DNA from: JBCBWG01 sp036804185
GTDB lineage: Bacteria; Pseudomonadota; Alphaproteobacteria; Rhizobiales; Hyphomicrobiaceae
NCBI GenBank assembly: GCA_050330095.1
Contig: JBHJOC010000088.1
Location: forward strand, 1-15,438
Direction of reading: 5' to 3'
Length of the DNA: 15,438 nt
A model generated the notes under the pieces. The model was not told where the DNA came from. It saw only the letters and a list, made by a program, of their open reading frames with translations, and did not search any database. The translations under genes were made by a program, and so were the position numbers. This document shows, piece after piece, positions 1-7,340 of this stretch. The stretch's first letter is position 1; every line of letters begins with the position of its first letter.

Positions 1-585
1 CGTGCGGATCAGCAGGTCCGGGTCAGGAATGCCACTGGTCTCGAGCGCCGTCGCGATCGTCTCTGCCGTCACATCCTCCGGCGAAATCGTCCCGGCGACA
101 GCATCTCGCGCGATCCGCCGTGCCGCCTCGACGATTTCGTCGCGTCCCCCGTAATTGAAAGCGATGATCAGCGTCAGCACGCGGTTGTTCGCCGTCAAAG
201 CCACAGCATCGTCCACGAGGCGCCGCAATTCGCGGTCGACTCCGTCGCGCTGGCCGATGACCTTGATCCGCACCCCGCTCGCGTGCAGTTCGCCGAGGTC
301 CCGCTGAAGATACCGCCGCATCAATTGCAAGAGATCACTCACCTCTGCGGCAGGCCGCGACCAATTCTCGGTCGAAAAGCTGTAAAGCGTCAGGTAGGGG
401 ATCGACAGTTCGATCGCGGCTTTGACAGTCCGGCGAACCGCATCGACGCCGTAGCGGTGGCCGACCGCACGCGGCAGCTTACGCGCGCGCGCCCAACGGC
501 CGTTGCCATCCATGATGATGGCGATGTGCCTCGGGAACCGCGCCGGCGATGGTGAGGTTTCGAGATTTGAGAGCGTTTGCGCCAC
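1..585 (-). CDS. uppS: Undecaprenyl diphosphate synthase (isoprenyl transferase), 3' end outside window
   Basis: Cis-prenyltransferase that condenses isopentenyl diphosphate units onto farnesyl diphosphate to make the C55 lipid carrier for peptidoglycan. 195 codons are visible; the C-terminal part lies beyond base 1. Seen: IMDGNGRWA at residues 24-32 (catalytic Asp26, as in E. coli numbering), SFSTENW at 69-75, IIAFNYGGRDE further on, and PDLLIRT at the edge. The start is GTG at 585. It is the only NTG codon between an in-frame TGA (595-597) and the conserved motif, and starting at the internal ATG would remove the conserved RHIAII strand. The Shine-Dalgarno is weak (GAAAAG). It lies 82 bp after frr with no clear terminator between, so co-transcription with frr is likely. 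The family call is secure; the exact start is an inference. Confidence 0.95.
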   Translation of the reverse strand, partial: MAQTLSNLETSPSPARFPRHIAIIMDGNGRWARARKLPRAVGHRYGVDAVRRTVKAAIELSIPYLTLYSFSTENWSRPAAEVSDLLQLMRRYLQRDLGELHASGVRIKVIGQRDGVDRELRRLVDDAVALTANNRVLTLIIAFNYGGRDEIVEAARRIARDAVAGTISPEDVTAETIATALETSGIPDPDLLIRT

Positions 586-667
586 GTCAGCTTTTCACAA
601 TGTATTGGCTTCTGAAATTGGGAGCCGAGTGAGTGCTGGAAACCAGCTCCGCGACGTGGCGATGCTG

Positions 668-1231
668 TTACACCGTATTGATCTCGGTGTCCTTGGTCGC
701 GAGTAGCTGGTCGATGTCCTTGATGAAGCGATCGGTCAACTGTTGCACTTTTTCCTGCTCGCGGCGGTGGTCGTCCTGGCTGATCGAGCTGTCTTTCTCG
801 AGCTTCTTCAGAAGCTCGTTGGCGTCTCGGCGTACGTTGCGTACCGCGACGCGGGCGGTTTCGGCATACTTCGCAGCGAGTTTCGCTAGTTCCTGGCGGC
901 GCTCCTTGGTGAGTTCCGGGATCGTCATGCGCAGGATCTGGCCGTCGATCGATGGATTGAGGCCGAGGTTGGCTTCGCGGATCGCCCGATCCGTCGCCGA
1001 CACCGACGCGCGATCCCAGACCTGGACCGTGATCATGCGCGGCTCCGGCACAGATATCGTACCAACTTGATTGATAGGCATTTTTTGCCCGTAGATCTCG
1101 ACCACCACCGGCTCAAGCAGCTTCGAGCTGGCACGTCCCGTGCGAAGGCCGCCGAAGTCGCGTTTCAGCGTATCGATAACACCGCCCATCCGGCGATCGA
1201 ATTCCTTGATGTCGAACGTACCACTGGCCAT
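668..1231 (-). CDS. frr: Ribosome recycling factor
   Basis: Cytoplasmic factor that, with EF-G, splits the post-termination ribosome. The product is 187 aa, the usual length (about 185). Seen: the RRF three-helix/beta domain layout, with LRTGRASSKLLEPVVVEIYG near residues 29-48, a central segment with VPEPRMITVQVWD, then TIPELTKERRQELAKLAAKYAE-type helices and the conserved VRNVRRDANELLKKLEKD stretch. The ATG start is preceded by a good Shine-Dalgarno (GAGAGGGG) at a normal distance. The stop is TAA. It sits downstream of pyrH on the same strand, but the 269-bp gap is longer than usual for this pair. No anomalies in length or motifs. Confidence 0.97.
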   Translation of the reverse strand: MASGTFDIKEFDRRMGGVIDTLKRDFGGLRTGRASSKLLEPVVVEIYGQKMPINQVGTISVPEPRMITVQVWDRASVSATDRAIREANLGLNPSIDGQILRMTIPELTKERRQELAKLAAKYAETARVAVRNVRRDANELLKKLEKDSSISQDDHRREQEKVQQLTDRFIKDIDQLLATKDTEINTV

Positions 1232-1500
1232 GCCACACCCCTCTCATGACGCGCAGGCGCCGGGAACGCGCGCCTTCTGAATGCCAACGTGCGGTGCCTT
1301 GCGCTCACGATCGGAGCGCTCACAGACCTCAAGTCGGCCCGTCCGTCCTTGGCCCAAGCCACCGGCGCCGTCTGCGACCGGTCCGACGTCTCTCGCCCGA
1401 CTCCCCAAGTCATGTGTTCGGGAGGACCCTGTCCCAAAGGCCCATGCGCGACACCAGCTCGGGATTTGGGAGCGCCATGTCCCGCATATCAAGGCCACTG

Positions 1501-2241
1501 TCAGCGCGCGGCGGCTCCCGACGTAATCAGCGTACAGCGCGCGTTCCCCTGCAGCAGACGGATCAGGTTGCCGCGCTCTTTGATGGAAAACACCACTACC
1601 GGAAGTTCATTATCGCGAGCAAGCGCAATGGCTGCACCATCCATCACCTTCAGGTCCCGCCCCAGGACTTCCGAATAGCTGAGATGATCATACCGGATCG
1701 CGTCGGGATTTCGACGCGGATCATCAGAGTAGACCCCGTCGACTTGTGTCGCTTTGGCCATCGCATCGCAGTTCATCTCGATCGCACGCAGCGCAGCCGT
1801 TGTATCGGTCGTGAAGTACGGGTTGCCAGTCCCAGCGCCGCAGATCACGACGCGCCCGAGAGAAAGATGGTGGAGCGCTTTCGGCCGGACATAGGATTCA
1901 CAAACCGTTGGCATCGGGATCGCGCTCAGCACGCGGCTCTGAACGCCAACGCTCTCAAGAACGTTTGCGAACGCCAGCGCGTTCATGACGGTCGCGAGCA
2001 TGCCCATATAGTCGCCCGTCGCGCGATCCATCCCGCTTGCTGCGCCCGCCAGCCCGCGAAAGATGTTGCCGCCCCCAACCACGATGCCGATTTCGCAACC
2101 CGCATCGACGGCCTCTTTCACGTCGATCGCGATCCCGCGCGCCACATCGACATCGAAGCCGTAAGACCCTTCGCCCATCAGTGCTTCACCGGAGACCTTC
2201 AACAACAGGCGTTGGAAGCGAAGCGGCTGTACGTCGGTCAT
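1501..2241 (-). CDS. pyrH: UMP kinase (uridylate kinase)
   Basis: Phosphorylates UMP to UDP in pyrimidine nucleotide synthesis; a hexameric amino-acid-kinase-fold enzyme regulated by GTP and UTP in bacteria. The product is 246 aa, normal for the family. Seen: phosphate-binding LKVSGEALMG at residues 14-23, VVGGGNIFRG at 54-63, the UMP-site segment DRATGDYMGMLAT at 72-84, GTGNPYFTTDTTAALRA in the middle, and the DGVYSDDPR loop. The ATG at 2241 was chosen over an upstream in-frame extension of 39 codons because the family starts here and a Shine-Dalgarno (CGGAG) lies about 9 bases upstream. It lies between tsf and frr, the classical order. Confidence 0.97.
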   Translation of the reverse strand: MTDVQPLRFQRLLLKVSGEALMGEGSYGFDVDVARGIAIDVKEAVDAGCEIGIVVGGGNIFRGLAGAASGMDRATGDYMGMLATVMNALAFANVLESVGVQSRVLSAIPMPTVCESYVRPKALHHLSLGRVVICGAGTGNPYFTTDTTAALRAIEMNCDAMAKATQVDGVYSDDPRRNPDAIRYDHLSYSEVLGRDLKVMDGAAIALARDNELPVVVFSIKERGNLIRLLQGNARCTLITSGAAAR

Positions 2242-2592
2242 CGCAGTCTCCGGACAGCGTATCGGACCCACTGCGTGTGCCACGATCGGCCGCGGCGAAC
2301 AACGCCTGACCGACACCCGAGCTGGCGTTATCAAGTCTCCATTGTGACGACGAAGCAACGAAGCCGCAATCCAGTGGGGCGTTGCTGTTTCACCACTGCG
2401 TGGATGCGATCGAACAAAGAATGCCCGCGCCGTTTTGGCAGCCCGGGCATCGCCATGAGCGACGGCGCATTATGCGAGTGCTGCGGTGTCAGCCGCCTGA
2501 ACCGATGGTCATGAACGTGTGGCGCAAGCGAGCTTCTTTGCCTTGCGCATTGAGCTCTCGGAGAAAACTCCCAGCGAGCCCCACACAACGTG
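2242..2592. other. Intergenic region between tsf and pyrH
   Basis: 351 bp with no supportable gene. The only open frames are Arg/Cys-rich with no ribosome binding site. It holds a candidate intrinsic terminator for tsf on the minus strand (2412-2448). By inference it also holds the promoter for pyrH, although no convincing -35/-10 pair could be picked. A further short inverted repeat, CAGTGG with CCACTG, brackets about 15 nt near 2372-2398. Confidence 0.6.
2412..2448 (-). terminator. Candidate rho-independent terminator downstream of tsf
   Basis: Read on the minus strand: GCCCG, then an interrupted inner stem closed by GCC-AAAAC-GGC, then CGGGC, followed by ATTCTTTGTT. The outer 5-bp and inner 3-bp pairings are perfect, but the internal loop is asymmetric and the T-tract is interrupted. 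It lies about 145 bp past the tsf stop and before pyrH, where a transcription unit could end. Moderate support only. Confidence 0.4.
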
Positions 2593-3528
2593 TCAGCGCG
2601 AGCCGCCGGCAGCGGCTGCCACCTCGGCTGCGAAATCGGTCGTCTCGCGCTCTATCCCTTCGCCGAGCGCGAGACGACGGAAAGCCGCGATCTTCACGGG
2701 TGCGCCCAGTTCCTTTGATGCCTCGCCAACCACCTGTTCGACGGTTTTCTTGGGGTCCATCGCGTAGGACTGCTGCAACAGCACAACCTGCGCAAAGAAC
2801 TCCTTGCGCAGCCGTCCCTCGACCATCTTCTCAATGATCTCCTGCGGCTTGCCGGACGATTTCGCCTGCTCGAGATAGATGGCGCGCTCTTTTGCGATTG
2901 CGTCTGGATCAAGTTCGTCAGCGGTCAGAGCGAGTGGCGCGAAAGCCGCGATGTGCATCGCGATCTGGCGCCCGAGCGCCGTAAGCCGCCCCGCATCGGC
3001 CTTGCTTTCCAGGGCAACGAGAACACCGATCTTGCCGGCATCGTCGACAACCTTGTTGTGGACATAGGTGGCAACGACACCCTCGGAGACCGACAACACG
3101 GCGCTTCGGCGCAGGTTCATGTTCTCGCCGATCGAGCCGATCATCTCTTTGATATGGTCATCGACGGTGATGGCTTTGCCCGGCATGGTCGCCGCCTTGA
3201 GCGCCTCCACGTCGCCGCCAACCGCCAGCGCGAGCTTGGCAATGTCGGATACGATCGACTGGAAGGTGTCGTTCCTCGCAACGAAGTCGGTTTCGGAGTT
3301 GACTTCCACGACCGAGCCGATGCCCGGTGCACTTGCTACGGCGACGAGGCCTTCAGCGGCCACGCGGCCGGATTTCTTGGCGGCTTTCGACAATCCCTTT
3401 TTTCGCAGCCAATCGACCGCGGCGGACATGTCGCCACCCGTTTCGCTGAGCGCCTGCTTGCAATCCATCATGCCTGCGCCGGTCTGCTCGCGAAGCTCCT
3501 TCACCATGCTCGCGGAAATGGTGCTCAT
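2593..3528 (-). CDS. tsf: Translation elongation factor Ts
   Basis: Guanine nucleotide exchange factor that regenerates EF-Tu-GTP. The product is 311 aa, as in other alphaproteobacteria. Seen: the N-terminal UBA-like domain with MVKELREQTGAGMMDCKQAL at residues 8-27, the core with EVNSETDFVARND at 75-87 (the Asp-Phe pair that enters EF-Tu is D81-F82), then the two subdomain repeats and the C-terminal module. The ATG at 3528 follows AGAAGAGAG with correct spacing. An internal Met8 is possible, but the family includes these seven residues. It is downstream of rpsB on the same strand with a long (about 450 bp) spacer. Confidence 0.97.
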   Translation of the reverse strand: MSTISASMVKELREQTGAGMMDCKQALSETGGDMSAAVDWLRKKGLSKAAKKSGRVAAEGLVAVASAPGIGSVVEVNSETDFVARNDTFQSIVSDIAKLALAVGGDVEALKAATMPGKAITVDDHIKEMIGSIGENMNLRRSAVLSVSEGVVATYVHNKVVDDAGKIGVLVALESKADAGRLTALGRQIAMHIAAFAPLALTADELDPDAIAKERAIYLEQAKSSGKPQEIIEKMVEGRLRKEFFAQVVLLQQSYAMDPKKTVEQVVGEASKELGAPVKIAAFRRLALGEGIERETTDFAAEVAAAAGGSR

Positions 3529-3982
3529 TGTTGGCTCTCTTCTGTTGGTAAAGGTTTGGCCCGGTTAGACCCTCGGAAAGCCCTTTGGCCGGGCTCGACT
3601 GCGGCTGGCTGGAAGCCGTGCATGCATCTGCGAAACCATCGGCGCCTTCAGCTGCCGCTTCGCATGGGTTGCCCATCAAGACACGACCGCTGGACCTCGC
3701 GCCCGACTTCGCAACTCATGGCCAAAATCTGCACCAATGTCTCCGCCATTGCCCGCGACCGAGTAAGGTTGCGGCCCCGGCGATTGGTCTCGTCCAACCG
3801 CCGCAGATTGATCCAGCGGCCAAGCCCAATGCTCACACATCGCGCGGCGGCAGCTTCGGCGCCTTTCGCCATGACGAGAACCGTCGATCCCGACGCGCCC
3901 ACAACCGGGACGGCGCGTTGCGACGTGCGCAGAACCGGACAGCCGACAGGCGGGCGAACGCCTCAGGGCTCCGCCCGCAAAC
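3529..3982. other. Long rpsB-tsf intergenic spacer
   Basis: 454 bp between rpsB and tsf, genes that usually sit much closer. No gene is supported: the open frames here on both strands are short, biased in composition and lack ribosome binding sites. The rpsB-proximal end carries a 7-bp stem-loop (3950-3978). The tsf-proximal end carries the tsf ribosome binding site. Small local palindromes occur, for example ATGGG-TTG-CCCAT near 3664-3676. A separate tsf promoter may lie here but could not be pinned down. Confidence 0.5.
3950..3978 (-). promoter_or_regulatory. Stem-loop just downstream of rpsB (possible attenuator or mRNA-stabilising hairpin)
   Basis: Perfect 7-bp arms, GCGGGCG and CGCCCGC, around a 15-nt loop, starting four bases after the rpsB stop codon on the minus strand. 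No T-tract follows, so it is not a canonical intrinsic terminator. A partial terminator between rpsB and tsf is known in E. coli, and this hairpin is in the equivalent place. A role in adjusting the S2 to EF-Ts ratio is inference. Confidence 0.35.
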
Positions 3983-4978
3983 TCAGGCCGCTTCTTGCTC
4001 AACGCGCTTCTTGGCCTCGTCGACCCACCGCGCCATATCAACCTCGGACCCGGCCCGCAATGCTGCCTTCAAGGCAGCAGCCTGCCCTTCGTCGAGGTCT
4101 GCGATCTGCCAGTAGTGATAAACGCCGATCTCGTAGAGCTTCTGCTCCATCTTCGGGGTCAACCCCGTCAGGATCTTGAGATCATCAGGCTCGCCGCGCG
4201 GTGCTTCAATGCCAGCGAACGTGCCTCCAGCCGCTGGCAACTCCTCAGCCACCGGATTCTCGGACGCGCCAAGATCGACACCAGAGGCCGTCTGCGAGCG
4301 CTCAAGACCATCGATTGCGGCCCGCGCAATGAGATCGCAATAGAGCGTAACTGCTCGCCCGGCGTCGTCATTGCCGGGAATCGGATAATTGATGCCATCT
4401 GGATCGCAGTTCGTGTCAACGACGGCGACAATCGGGATCTTCAGCTTACGCGCCTCGGCGATTGCGATCGCTTCGCGGTTGGTGTCGATCACGAACAGGA
4501 GGTCGGGGGTCCCGCCCATGTCCTTGATCCCGCCGAGCGACATGTTGAGCTTGTCGCGCTCGCGCGTGAGGTTCAGCAGCTCTTTCTTGGTCCGGCCCTT
4601 GCCCTCAGCTTGAAGGATCTCGTCGAGCTGGCGCAGGCGACGGATCGAAAGCGAGATCGTTTTCCAGTTCGTGAGCGTGCCACCGAGCCAGCGGTGGTTC
4701 ATATAATACTGGGCCGAGCGCTGCGCCGCATTCGCGATCGATTCACTCGCCTGACGCTTCGTGCCAACGAACAGCACGCGGCCACCACTGGCGACGGTGT
4801 CAGAAACCTTCAGCAGGGCCTGGTGCAAGAGCGGCACGGTCTGCGTCAGGTCGATGATATGGATGTTGTTACGCTCACCGAAGATGTAGTTGTGCATCTT
4901 CGGGTTCCAGCGATGGCTCTGGTGGCCGAAGTGAACACCAGCCTCAAGCAGCTGGCGCATCGTGAATGCAGGCAGCAT
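3983..4978 (-). CDS. rpsB: 30S ribosomal protein S2 with C-terminal helix-hairpin-helix-like extension
   Basis: Small-subunit protein bridging head and body of the 30S particle, needed for S1 binding. The product is 331 aa against about 240 in E. coli. The S2 core covers residues 1 to about 230: MRQLLEAGVHFGHQ at 7-20, RWNPKM at 23-28, FVGTKRQA at 70-77, RWLGGTLTNW at 96-105, and the DTNCDPDGINYPIPGNDDA loop at 188-206. After a low-complexity linker (about 230-262), residues 265-331 form an extra module, DDLKILTGLTPKMEQKL followed by a GVYHYWQIA segment. This resembles the helix-hairpin-helix-like modules appended to several alphaproteobacterial proteins. The start ATG 4978 follows AAAAGGA. 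A 12-codon in-frame upstream extension was rejected because it is not conserved and has no better ribosome site. Confidence 0.96.
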   Translation of the reverse strand: MLPAFTMRQLLEAGVHFGHQSHRWNPKMHNYIFGERNNIHIIDLTQTVPLLHQALLKVSDTVASGGRVLFVGTKRQASESIANAAQRSAQYYMNHRWLGGTLTNWKTISLSIRRLRQLDEILQAEGKGRTKKELLNLTRERDKLNMSLGGIKDMGGTPDLLFVIDTNREAIAIAEARKLKIPIVAVVDTNCDPDGINYPIPGNDDAGRAVTLYCDLIARAAIDGLERSQTASGVDLGASENPVAEELPAAGGTFAGIEAPRGEPDDLKILTGLTPKMEQKLYEIGVYHYWQIADLDEGQAAALKAALRAGSEVDMARWVDEAKKRVEQEAA

Positions 4979-5132
4979 CGATCGTCCTTTTCCGGTTGAA
5001 CCTCGGTGCTCCATAGCGTGGCCGTGCTGTCATCTTGCACGCTCCACGTACCGGGCGAGCGACAGGGATGTCGGCCTGCCGCCGTGAGAAGCACCTGTGG
5101 GATGGGCAGCCGCTTACGCGATCCACGTCCGA
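4979..5132 (-). promoter_or_regulatory. rpsB leader / 5' untranslated region
   Basis: About 150 bp between the terminator of the upstream gene and the rpsB start. It must contain the rpsB promoter or leader, because the terminator upstream should stop read-through. No strong -35/-10 pair was recognised. The ribosome site AAAAGGA is at its 3' end. Autoregulatory S2 leaders exist in other bacteria; none is recognisable here by eye. Confidence 0.35.
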
Positions 5133-5175
5133 GAAACAAGTAAAAAGGGTGGCCGGGATATCGCCCAGCCACCCT
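5133..5175 (-). terminator. Strong rho-independent terminator of the small cysteine-protein gene
   Basis: On the minus strand: AGGGTGGC-t-GGG, loop CGATAT, CCC-g-GCCACCCT, followed directly by TTTTACTTGTTT. Eight plus three base pairs with one mismatch and a T-rich run make this the clearest terminator in the window. It lies 49 bp after the stop codon of the gene at 5225-5617 and upstream of rpsB, so rpsB should have its own promoter. Confidence 0.85.
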
Positions 5176-5224
5176 GTCATTCGGTGCCGTCAACGAAGCT
5201 GCTCGCGCAGCGTCCGCGCATACG

Positions 5225-5617
5225 TCAGCAGTTGTTGTCGAACAGGTAGCAGGCGCGGCGCGAACCGTAGTCGCAGTCGCGGGCCCACACGCGGCACTGA
5301 TGGCGCGAATACCTGCGATGCTCATAGTACCGCCGCTCATGATAGCGGTGTTCTGCAGCACGGGCTGCTGCGGCAGCGCCGAGAACGCCGAGACCGATCC
5401 CGATGGCGATGCCCGCACCGACGCGACCGCGGCGACGAACCTGGATGACGTCCGAGGGTTGGTCACGCGAGACTTTCGGCAGCGAAAGTGCACCAGACGT
5501 CATGATCAGCGACGACGCGCCGACGGCCGGCGCCTTCGGAGCCTGCGCCGCGTGGGCTCCGGCCGACACGAGGACCGCAAACATGCAGGCCGTCAGGAAT
5601 TTCACGAGGGTTGTCAT
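5225..5617 (-). CDS. Small secreted or membrane-associated four-cysteine protein, unknown function
   Basis: 130 aa, no family recognised with confidence. Seen: an N-terminal signal peptide (Lys6, hydrophobic run about 7-19, likely cleavage after AHA at 21-23). A spacer follows, then a Gly/Ala-rich hydrophobic segment at residues 66-88 (VGAGIAIGIGLGVLGAAAAA), suggestive of a glycine-zipper membrane span. Next comes an Arg/Tyr/His-rich stretch (about 89-107), and a C-terminal segment with Cys at 108, 115, 123 and 130, the last residue. The even cysteine spacing (6, 7 and 6 residues between) suggests two disulfides in the periplasm; this is inference. The ATG at 5617 follows GGAGAGAAACA, a good ribosome site. 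The gene is followed by a strong terminator. Its layout resembles small periplasmic glycine-zipper proteins common in Hyphomicrobiales, but its C-terminus does not match the BA14K pattern I know. Confidence 0.8.
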   Translation of the reverse strand: MTTLVKFLTACMFAVLVSAGAHAAQAPKAPAVGASSLIMTSGALSLPKVSRDQPSDVIQVRRRGRVGAGIAIGIGLGVLGAAAAARAAEHRYHERRYYEHRRYSRHQCRVWARDCDYGSRRACYLFDNNC

Positions 5618-5857
5618 TGTTTCTCTCCAGTCCCGCAGGATGGCGCCGCGCGCCAGATCGTTCTCAACTTTGCTCTTCAGCCGGGTGAACAGGGCCAATC
5701 TCCGATGACCACCAGTGTTCGCTATCGACCTGAGACCATCATGCAGTGGCCAAGATGAACGGCAGCTGAGTGACCCACGATTGTGGCGACCAAGAGCATG
5801 ATGACGTCGTGCGTGGTTAACAGTTGGTTCCTGGCCTAACCTGTACTCACCCACTGA

Positions 5858-5878
5858 AAAGCCCATCTCACCGGCTTT
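5858..5878 (-). terminator. Weak hairpin downstream of gltX
   Basis: AAAGCC and GGCTTTT around a 9-nt loop, starting 16 bp after the gltX stop. The T-run is only four bases and forms part of the stem, so this is at best a weak terminator. The remainder of the 277-bp gap to the next gene shows no other clear structure. Confidence 0.3.
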
Positions 5879-5894
5879 GGTGTGGGAACCCGTC

Positions 5895-7340
5895 TCACGT
5901 CGCCGCCACCACATCTGCAATCCGGCCCAGCGTCTCGTCGCGCCCGAGCACCGCAATCACATCAAAGATCGGTGGCGAAACCGTGGCCCCTGTGAGTGCG
6001 ACGCGCAGTGGCTGGGCGACTTTGCCGAGTTTGAGACCTTTCTGATCAACGAAGGCTCGCACGCACTGCTCGATCGCCTCGACGTTCCAGGGCGCGACCT
6101 CCGCGAGGGGCGCTCGCAAATCCGCGAGGACTCCTCGGGCATCAGCGTCCAGGAGCTTTTCTGCTTTTGGATCAATCTTAAGTGGCCGGTCCACAACCAG
6201 AAACCGCATTCCCTCGATCAGTTCGACCAACGTGCGCGAGCGCTCCTGAAGGCTTGGCACCGTTGCGTCAAATTTCTCCCATCCGACGGTTTGAAGCCTG
6301 CGCGCGAGACCTTCACCACCCTCGATCTCGGGCATGATTGCTTTCGCTGCTGCCGCCAGCCGTTCAGGCGATGACGCGCGCATATAAATGCCGTTGAGAT
6401 CAGCAAGCTTGGCAAAATCGAACCGGGCTGCCGACCGGCCGATGGCATCGAGCCCAAAGACTTCGATCAGGCTCTCTGTCGAGAAAACCTCTTCATCACC
6501 GTGGCTCCAGCCGAGGCGGACGAGATAGTTGCGCAGCGCTTCCGGCAGGTAGCCCATGGCGCGGTAGGCCTCGACACCGAGGGCGCCATGGCGTTTCGAG
6601 AGCTTCGCGCCATCGGGTCCATGGATCAGCGGTACGTGTGCGAACTCCGGCAGTTGCCAGCCCAGTGCCTCATAGATCTGGGTTTGGCGCGCCGCGTTCG
6701 TCAGATGGTCGACCCCGCGGATGACGTGCGTGACGCCCATGTCGTGGTCGTCAACGACGACGGCCAAGTTGTACGTCGGCGTGCCGTCGCTGCGCAGAAT
6801 GATCAGGTCGTCGAGGTGCTCGTTCTGGAACGTCACTTCCCCCTGAACGCGGTCTCGGATCACCGTCTGGCCCGTGGTCTTGGACCGCAGCCGAATGGCG
6901 GGCGCCACTCCGGTCGGCGCCGTCGACGGGTCGCGATCACGCCAACGCCCATCGTAAACAGGTGGCCGCTTCTCGGCTTCGGCCTTCGCCCGCATCTCCT
7001 CGAGTTCTTCGCGCGACGCATAGCAGCGGTAGGCATCACCTGTCGCCAGGAGGTGTTCGACCGCCGCCCGATGACGGTCAGCACGCTGATGCTGATAGAC
7101 GACATCACCATCCCAACCGAGTTCGAGCCATGCAAGACCGTCGAGGATCGCAGCCACGGCCTCGGGCGTCGAGCGCTCACGATCGGTATCCTCAATCCGC
7201 AAAAGGAAAGTCCCGCCATGGTGGCGTGCGAAAAGCCAATTGAACAGCGCCGTCCGCGCGCCCCCAATATGGAGAAAGCCGGTTGGCGACGGTGCAAAGC
7301 GTGTGACGACGGCGGCGCTGCGGGAGGTAACATCGGTCAT
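5895..7340 (-). CDS. gltX: Glutamyl-tRNA synthetase
   Basis: Class I aminoacyl-tRNA synthetase charging tRNA-Glu (and possibly tRNA-Gln if non-discriminating, since many alphaproteobacteria make Gln-tRNA by transamidation). The product is 481 aa, normal length. Seen: the Rossmann catalytic core with APSPTGFLHIGG at residues 16-27 (HIGG replaces HIGH, usual for GluRS), RIEDTDRERS at 48-57, the KLSKR signature at 246-250, then the helical anticodon-binding domain to the C-terminus. The frame stays open for 119 codons upstream of ATG 7340, but that part runs into the inverted repeat region and is not GluRS-like, so the start at 7340 is preferred. The Shine-Dalgarno is weak. It is divergent from comEC, a neighbourhood also seen in rhizobia. 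Confidence 0.96.
   Translation of the reverse strand: MTDVTSRSAAVVTRFAPSPTGFLHIGGARTALFNWLFARHHGGTFLLRIEDTDRERSTPEAVAAILDGLAWLELGWDGDVVYQHQRADRHRAAVEHLLATGDAYRCYASREELEEMRAKAEAEKRPPVYDGRWRDRDPSTAPTGVAPAIRLRSKTTGQTVIRDRVQGEVTFQNEHLDDLIILRSDGTPTYNLAVVVDDHDMGVTHVIRGVDHLTNAARQTQIYEALGWQLPEFAHVPLIHGPDGAKLSKRHGALGVEAYRAMGYLPEALRNYLVRLGWSHGDEEVFSTESLIEVFGLDAIGRSAARFDFAKLADLNGIYMRASSPERLAAAAKAIMPEIEGGEGLARRLQTVGWEKFDATVPSLQERSRTLVELIEGMRFLVVDRPLKIDPKAEKLLDADARGVLADLRAPLAEVAPWNVEAIEQCVRAFVDQKGLKLGKVAQPLRVALTGATVSPPIFDVIAVLGRDETLGRIADVVAAT

Noticed and set aside
1244..1498. Open frame in the pyrH-frr gap (minus strand)
   Set aside because: Arg/Gly/Ser-rich composition of GC-rich noncoding DNA, no ribosome site, no recognisable motif. 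The 269-bp gap shows only small hairpins such as GCGCTC/GAGCGC.
1246..2514. 422-codon plus-strand open frame opposite pyrH
   Set aside because: It is antisense to a certain gene. The Arg/His-rich translation is the usual shadow of a GC-rich coding strand.
2331..2588. 85-codon minus-strand open frame between tsf and pyrH
   Set aside because: Composition is random-like, there is no ribosome site, and it overlaps the candidate tsf terminator.
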